Source of the DNA: Deinococcus sp.
GTDB lineage: Bacteria; Deinococcota; Deinococci; Deinococcales; Deinococcaceae
Direction of reading: 5' to 3'
Assembly (NCBI GenBank): GCA_018260275.1
Contig: JAGLBK010000026.1
Location: 1-18,086, forward strand
Length of the DNA stretch: 18,086 bases
The position numbers and the translations under genes were made by a program. The notes beneath the pieces were generated by a model that saw only the letters and a list, made by a program, of their open reading frames with translations, was not told where the DNA came from and did not search any database. Positions 13,432-18,086 of the stretch are shown here, piece after piece (the stretch's first letter is position 1; each line of letters starts with the position of its first letter).

Positions 13432-14106
13432 GCGGCAAGCGCGGTTTGTGAAGGAACTGCGCCGCCTGGAACGCGGGGAACTCGCGCAGCTGCGGCGTGG
13501 CTTGGCGGGCGAAAATGTTTACTGGTTGGGGCGACTGTTTGCCGTAACTGGCTACGGTGACGCAGGCACGCGCACCAGAGAGGCGCTGCAACTGCTAGCC
13601 AGCCTGTACGCCCTGAAACCGCAGGCGAATGATGAGGTACAGGGCGAGGCTCCTGAAGACGACACGGGCGAAAAGGCCCCAGAAAAAGGTGTTACCATCG
13701 GATTTCTGATGGCGCAGGTTCACCTGGAGCAAAACCGTAGGAACGGGCGCTTACCAGGCGAGGTCAGTAGTACCGAGAAGCGCTTTCTGGGCCTGCTGGA
13801 TGCCGACTGGGAGGGACTGGCCTACCATCTCAGGCAAGCAGTAACGCTACTGAACGCACAGGAGCAAACCCCCGACTGGGCTGAGCTGGCTGACGATTTA
13901 CTGGCGCTGAGCCGTAGCACTGCTTTTGGTAACCGCGTCCGTAAAAAATGGGCACAGGATTTTTACGGTCAGATTGGGAAGGCGCAGGCCGCCATGCACA
14001 AGGCTGCGGGCAAAGCCGACGCAACGGAAGATGATGCACCACCCAGTACCAGCACTACCCCCTCTAATACACCCACTCACAATGATGAGGAAGGAGAAGA
14101 AACATT

Positions 14107-14110
<4 letters not shown>
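13403..14110 (+). CDS. cse2: Cascade small subunit Cse2 (CasB)
   Basis: A 235-residue protein starting at GTG within the end of cse1. It is mostly helical and basic, with ERQARFVKELRRLERGELAQ at the start, YWLGRLFAVTGYG, and SSTEKRFLGLLDADWEGLAY then HLRQAVTLL, as in the Cse2 family. Two copies normally form the belly of Cascade and stabilise the R-loop. The tail (TEDDAPPSTSTTPSNTPTHN) is a disordered Thr/Pro/acidic extension, and about 30 acidic residues in the middle (DDTGEKAPEKG region) also look disordered. It overlaps cas7e by ATGA. Confidence 0.92.
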
Positions 14111-15264
<1,154 letters not shown>

Positions 15265-15265
15265 A

Positions 15266-15985
15266 GTGGCGACCCTTTTGCTGAGGCTGGTGGCCCCCAT
15301 GCAGTCCTGGGGCAGCCGCAGCCGCTTCGATGACCGCGACACCGAAGCCGAGCCGACCCGCAGCGGCGTGCTGGGCCTGTGCGCGGCGGCGCTGGGGATT
15401 GACCGCGCCGCGCCGATTGACGACCTGGTGGCCCTGGGCTTTGGCGTGCGTGTTGACCGCGAGGGTGGGGCGGGCCGCGACTACCACACCGCGCAGCTTT
15501 TTCCGGGCAATCCCAGAACCAAGACCGACGTGACCACCCGCTATTACCTGTCAGACGCGGCTTTCTGGGTGGGGCTGGAGGGCGACGCCGCCACGCTGAG
15601 CTGTCTGCACGCCGCCCTGCAAAACCCCCACTGGCCGCTTTCGCTGGGGCGCAAGGCGTTTCAGGCCAGTTTGCCGATTTTTACTGAGCAGGGGCCGCTG
15701 GAATTGCCTCTGTGGGACGCCCTCCAGCAAGCGCCAAGTCTGCGTAGGCCCGATGACCGCCCGGAGATACTGTCCACGCCTTACAAATTGGTGCTGGACA
15801 GGGGCGCAGTGCCGGAAGGCTTACGGGCAAAGGCCTCGCCGTCACAGCGCCAGGACGTACCGGACGGGCCTTTCACGCAGCGCCGCTACGTCTCCCGCGA
15901 AGTGCTGACCGTGACTCAGTCGCTGGACTTGCCCACTGACCCGCTGATTTTGAGTCACCCGCGCTATCAGCAGGAGGTGGTCTGA
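15266..15985 (+). CDS. cas5e: Cascade subunit Cas5e (CasD)
   Basis: A 239-residue protein from a GTG one base after the cas7e stop, with GGAAGG upstream. The start VATLLLRLVAPMQSWGSRSR then FDDRDTEAEPTRSGVLGLCA is the diagnostic Cas5e N-terminus. Starting further upstream would add 15 residues that do not fit the family. Cas5e caps the crRNA 5' handle (here ATGTTCCG). It has the glycine-containing segment GRDYHTAQLFPGNPRTKTDV and TRYYLSDAAFWVGLEG typical of the family. The stop shares a base with the cas6e ATG. Confidence 0.95.
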   Translation: MATLLLRLVAPMQSWGSRSRFDDRDTEAEPTRSGVLGLCAAALGIDRAAPIDDLVALGFGVRVDREGGAGRDYHTAQLFPGNPRTKTDVTTRYYLSDAAFWVGLEGDAATLSCLHAALQNPHWPLSLGRKAFQASLPIFTEQGPLELPLWDALQQAPSLRRPDDRPEILSTPYKLVLDRGAVPEGLRAKASPSQRQDVPDGPFTQRRYVSREVLTVTQSLDLPTDPLILSHPRYQQEVV

Positions 15986-16632
15986 TGTACCTCTCCCGCC
16001 TCTACCTCAACGAGCGCAACCGGCAAGCCGCGAATGACCTCCGCAGCGCCTACAGCCTGCACCAGACCTTGCGCTGGGCCTTCCCGAACGCGGGCGATGT
16101 CCCTGGCCCGCTGCCCGACGGTGAGCGGCTGCTGTGGCGCAACGACGACGAGCAGGGGATTCTGGTGCAAAGTGCTTCCCGGCCCGACTGGAACGCGATT
16201 TCCGAACGAAACCACGATTATTTCCGGGATGTGCAGGTCAAACCCTTTGACCTTTCCGGCTTGCAAACGGGCCAGCAACTCGCCTTCCGGCTGCGGGCCA
16301 ACGTAACTGTTAACCGTTTCCGCGACGGCCAGGACAAAGAAACTGACCGCCGCACCAAGCGCGAAGCCCTGCGCGGGGCGGTGGAGCAGGTGGCATGGCT
16401 AGAACGGCAGGGCAGGGATAAAGGCTTCTCGCTCATCGGCACCGACATCGCCCAGAGTGGCAACGTGCGACTGTACAAGGCGCGGGGCAGCACGCCTATG
16501 ACCCTTTTTGCCGTGACCTTTGAAGGGCTTTTGCAGGTGGAAGACCCGGCGCAGCTGGCCCGGACGGTTCAGAACGGTATCGGCAAGGCCAAGGCGCTGG
16601 GCTTCGGCCTGCTGAGCCTGGCGCGGGGGTAA
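15985..16632 (+). CDS. cas6e: crRNA-processing endonuclease Cas6e (CasE)
   Basis: A 215-residue RAMP endoribonuclease. MYLSRLYLNERNRQAANDLR and SAYSLHQTLRWAF place the catalytic His at residue 26, the same number as in E. coli. The C-terminal glycine-rich loop reads GIGKAKALGFGLLSLARG. It cuts the repeat at the base of the TCCCCG/CGGGGA hairpin, leaving an 8-nt handle. The conserved hairpin of the degenerate elements at 10733 and 11330 makes them plausible substrates. TGATG overlap with cas5e. Confidence 0.95.
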   Translation: MYLSRLYLNERNRQAANDLRSAYSLHQTLRWAFPNAGDVPGPLPDGERLLWRNDDEQGILVQSASRPDWNAISERNHDYFRDVQVKPFDLSGLQTGQQLAFRLRANVTVNRFRDGQDKETDRRTKREALRGAVEQVAWLERQGRDKGFSLIGTDIAQSGNVRLYKARGSTPMTLFAVTFEGLLQVEDPAQLARTVQNGIGKAKALGFGLLSLARG

Positions 16633-16635
16633 AGC

Positions 16636-17568
16636 ATGACCGACGGCAATCCGATTATCTGGAAACGGCAGAACCTGCGCGAGCTGCCCAAATTTCGGGA
16701 CGGGACGAGCTACCTCTACCTGGAACATACGGTTATTGAGCAGAGCGACCGCAGTATTCAGGCGTTTCACCCCGAGGGCATGATTGAAATTCCCTGCGCC
16801 AGCCTGGGCGTGCTGCTGCTGGGGCCGGGCAGCAACGTCTCGCATAGTGCGATGGTGGCCCTCTCGCGTACCGGGTGCAGTGTGGTGTGGGTGGGCGAAC
16901 AGGGCGTGCGCTTCTACGCGGCGGGCGTGGGCGAGGCCAGCAAATCGCAGCGGCTGATGCGGCAGGCCCGGTTATGGGCCAACGAAAAAAGCCGGATGCA
17001 GATTATTCGCCAGATGTACACCATGCGTTTTCCCGAAGGGCTGCCGGACGACCTGAGCCTGCAACAGATTCGCGGCCGCGAGGGGGCGCGGGTGAAGGCG
17101 CTGTATTCGCGCTACAGCAGCACTTACGGCATCAAGTGGGAAGAGCGCAAGTACAACCGCGCCAACTGGGACGACGCCTCGCCGGTCAACAAGGCCATCA
17201 GCGCCGGGAACACCTGCCTGAACGGGCTGGCCCACGCCGCGATTCTGAGCTGCGGCTACACGCCCGCGCTGGGCTTCGTGCACACCGGCAAGCAGCTGAG
17301 CCTGGTGTACGACATTACCGACCTCTACAAGATGGAAATTGTCTCGCCCATCGCCTTTCAGGAAGCGGCCAAAGGTGGCGACGACATTGACCGCCGCGTG
17401 CGCCTCGCCCTGCGCGACCACATCCGGGAAGGGCGGCTGCTGGAGCGGATGGCGAACGACCTGCTGACCCTTTTTGACGACCACTACGAGGACGACCCCG
17501 TGGGGGACGATGTGGGCGACCTCTACGACCCGGACGGCGACGTGGAAGGCGGCAAGAACTATGGCTGA
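16636..17568 (+). CDS. cas1: CRISPR integrase Cas1 (type I-E)
   Basis: A 310-residue protein. Likely metal ligands: Glu149 in IRGREGARVKALY, His216 in ALGFVHTGKQLS and Asp229 in VYDITDLYK. N-terminal beta domain: SYLYLEHTVIEQSDRSIQAF and IPCASLGVLLLGPGSNVSHS. With Cas2 it captures and integrates spacers. The last 30 residues are strongly acidic (DDHYEDDPVGDDVGDLYDPD), longer than a minimal Cas1e tail. It begins 3 nt after cas6e and ends 3 nt before cas2. Confidence 0.96.
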   Translation: MTDGNPIIWKRQNLRELPKFRDGTSYLYLEHTVIEQSDRSIQAFHPEGMIEIPCASLGVLLLGPGSNVSHSAMVALSRTGCSVVWVGEQGVRFYAAGVGEASKSQRLMRQARLWANEKSRMQIIRQMYTMRFPEGLPDDLSLQQIRGREGARVKALYSRYSSTYGIKWEERKYNRANWDDASPVNKAISAGNTCLNGLAHAAILSCGYTPALGFVHTGKQLSLVYDITDLYKMEIVSPIAFQEAAKGGDDIDRRVRLALRDHIREGRLLERMANDLLTLFDDHYEDDPVGDDVGDLYDPDGDVEGGKNYG

Positions 17569-17571
17569 ACT

Positions 17572-17910
17572 ATGGTGGTGATGACGCTGGAAAAAGTACC
17601 GGCCTCGCTACGGGGCGAACTCTCGCGCTGGCTGATCGAGGTGCAGACGGGTGTTTATGTCGGCAATGTGAGTGCCACCGTCCGCGACCTGCTGTGGGAC
17701 AAGGTGGTGCAGCACGCCCGCTCTGGCCGCTGTACGCAGCTTTATCGCAGCAACAACGAGCAGGGCTTCGTGATTCGGATGCACGGCGAAGCGCGGCGTA
17801 AACTGGTGGACATAGAAGGCTATCAGCTGGTGGCCGTCAAAAACGCCCACTACAACGACCTTCTACCGAGTTTCACGCCCGACGATGAGGAGGAATGGGA
17901 AACATTGTGA
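17572..17910 (+). CDS. cas2: CRISPR adaptation protein Cas2 (type I-E)
   Basis: A 112-residue Cas2e: MVVMTLEKVPASLRGELSRW then LIEVQTGVYVGNVSATVRDL matches the family closely. A Cas2 dimer bridges two Cas1 dimers. The first ATG (17572) follows cas1 by 3 nt; a second Met at 17581 could also serve. The C-terminus ends in an acidic DDEEEWETL tail. It is the last cas gene before the array. Confidence 0.95.
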   Translation: MVVMTLEKVPASLRGELSRWLIEVQTGVYVGNVSATVRDLLWDKVVQHARSGRCTQLYRSNNEQGFVIRMHGEARRKLVDIEGYQLVAVKNAHYNDLLPSFTPDDEEEWETL

Positions 17911-17976
17911 TCTGTATCCGACCTGTGCGAAGATACCAAACAGCCCTTTAGGGTCGCGGAGCTTGACAGCAGAAGT
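17911..17976 (+). promoter_or_regulatory. CRISPR leader
   Basis: 66 bp between the cas2 stop and the first repeat. It holds a CCCTTTAGGG palindrome (17945-17954) and TTGACA (17963-17968). A -10 at 17 bp would fall in the repeat and is not evident, so where array transcription starts is unclear. Confidence 0.6.
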
Positions 17977-18086
17977 GTTTTCCCCGTGTGAGCGGGGATG
18001 TTCCGAATTAGACGAACTTGGTCAACCAAATGGGGGAGTTTTCCCCGTGTGAGCGGGGATGTTCCGCTGGATAATGTTCATCCTGT
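17977..18086 (+). CRISPR. Type I-E CRISPR array, leader end (continues past window)
   Basis: Two identical 29-nt repeats at 17977-18005 and 18038-18066 begin GTTTTCCCCGTGTGAG and end CGGGGATGTTCCG. One full 32-nt spacer (18006-18037) lies between them, and 20 nt of the next spacer run to the edge. The 61-bp period, hairpin TCCCCG-TGTGAG-CGGGGA and 8-nt handle ATGTTCCG are type I-E. The orientation is fixed by the upstream cas1-cas2 and leader. Confidence 0.97.

Noticed and set aside
18016..18028. Inverted repeat TTGGT-CA-ACCAA inside the first spacer.
   Set aside because: Most likely a feature of the acquired protospacer; no match to anything else in the window.

Overview
The window looks like a high-GC bacterium, most probably Deinococcus or a relative. 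I base this on GC-rich coding throughout, the cytochrome P450 and regulator style, a leaderless-looking cas3 promoter and a type I-E repeat of the GTTTTCCCC...CGGGGATGTTCCG kind. This is an inference, not a species call.

Left part (1-7422, all minus strand): a tightly packed catabolic operon, read right to left. It encodes a cytochrome P450 (5296-4040, broken by one in-frame TAG), an ATP-grasp PEP/pyruvate-binding subunit (4043-2913), a phosphohistidine swivelling-domain subunit (2916-1075), an HD-domain phosphohydrolase (1043-441) and an aldehyde dehydrogenase that runs off the window (444-1). Four of these junctions are ATGA overlaps or a 31-bp gap. The gene set resembles the phosphorylate / oxidise by P450 / dephosphorylate / oxidise aldehyde logic of alkylphenol (4-cresol) degradation, and the two dikinase-like subunits have the sizes of phenylphosphate synthase subunits. 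Upstream lie a MEDS-sensor + SARP/BTAD-type regulator (6998-5514) coupled to a small XRE-type regulator (7333-6995), and 13-bp direct repeats in front of the P450 that could be the regulator's operator.

Right part (7458-18086): a complete type I-E CRISPR-Cas locus. cas3 is on the minus strand; cse1-cse2-cas7e-cas5e-cas6e-cas1-cas2 are on the plus strand, followed by a 66-bp leader and the first two 29-nt repeats with one full 32-nt spacer.

Middle (10347-11685), the most interesting stretch: a hicAB toxin-antitoxin pair sits between cas3 and cse1 and is interleaved with degenerate CRISPR repeats. One repeat-like element lies between hicA and hicB. A second lies 4 nt after the hicB stop and is followed by a short spacer-like segment and a third degenerate repeat (same stem geometry). 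The spacer-like segment starts with GTTGAGCTAAA. The identical 11 nt occur about 50 bp downstream, immediately after an AAG (a type I-E PAM) and directly over the -35 box of a well-formed promoter (TTGAGC-17-TATGCT) in front of the Cascade operon. This is the signature of a Cascade-guiding regulatory RNA (CreR/CreA type): a crRNA-like RNA that lets Cascade repress its own operon. Here it is embedded with a HicAB module and possibly made from the 3' end of hicB mRNA. The cas operon then has a roughly 240-nt leader with an 11-bp perfect inverted repeat, a small Arg-rich ORF and a perfect Shine-Dalgarno sequence in front of a non-AUG start for cse1.
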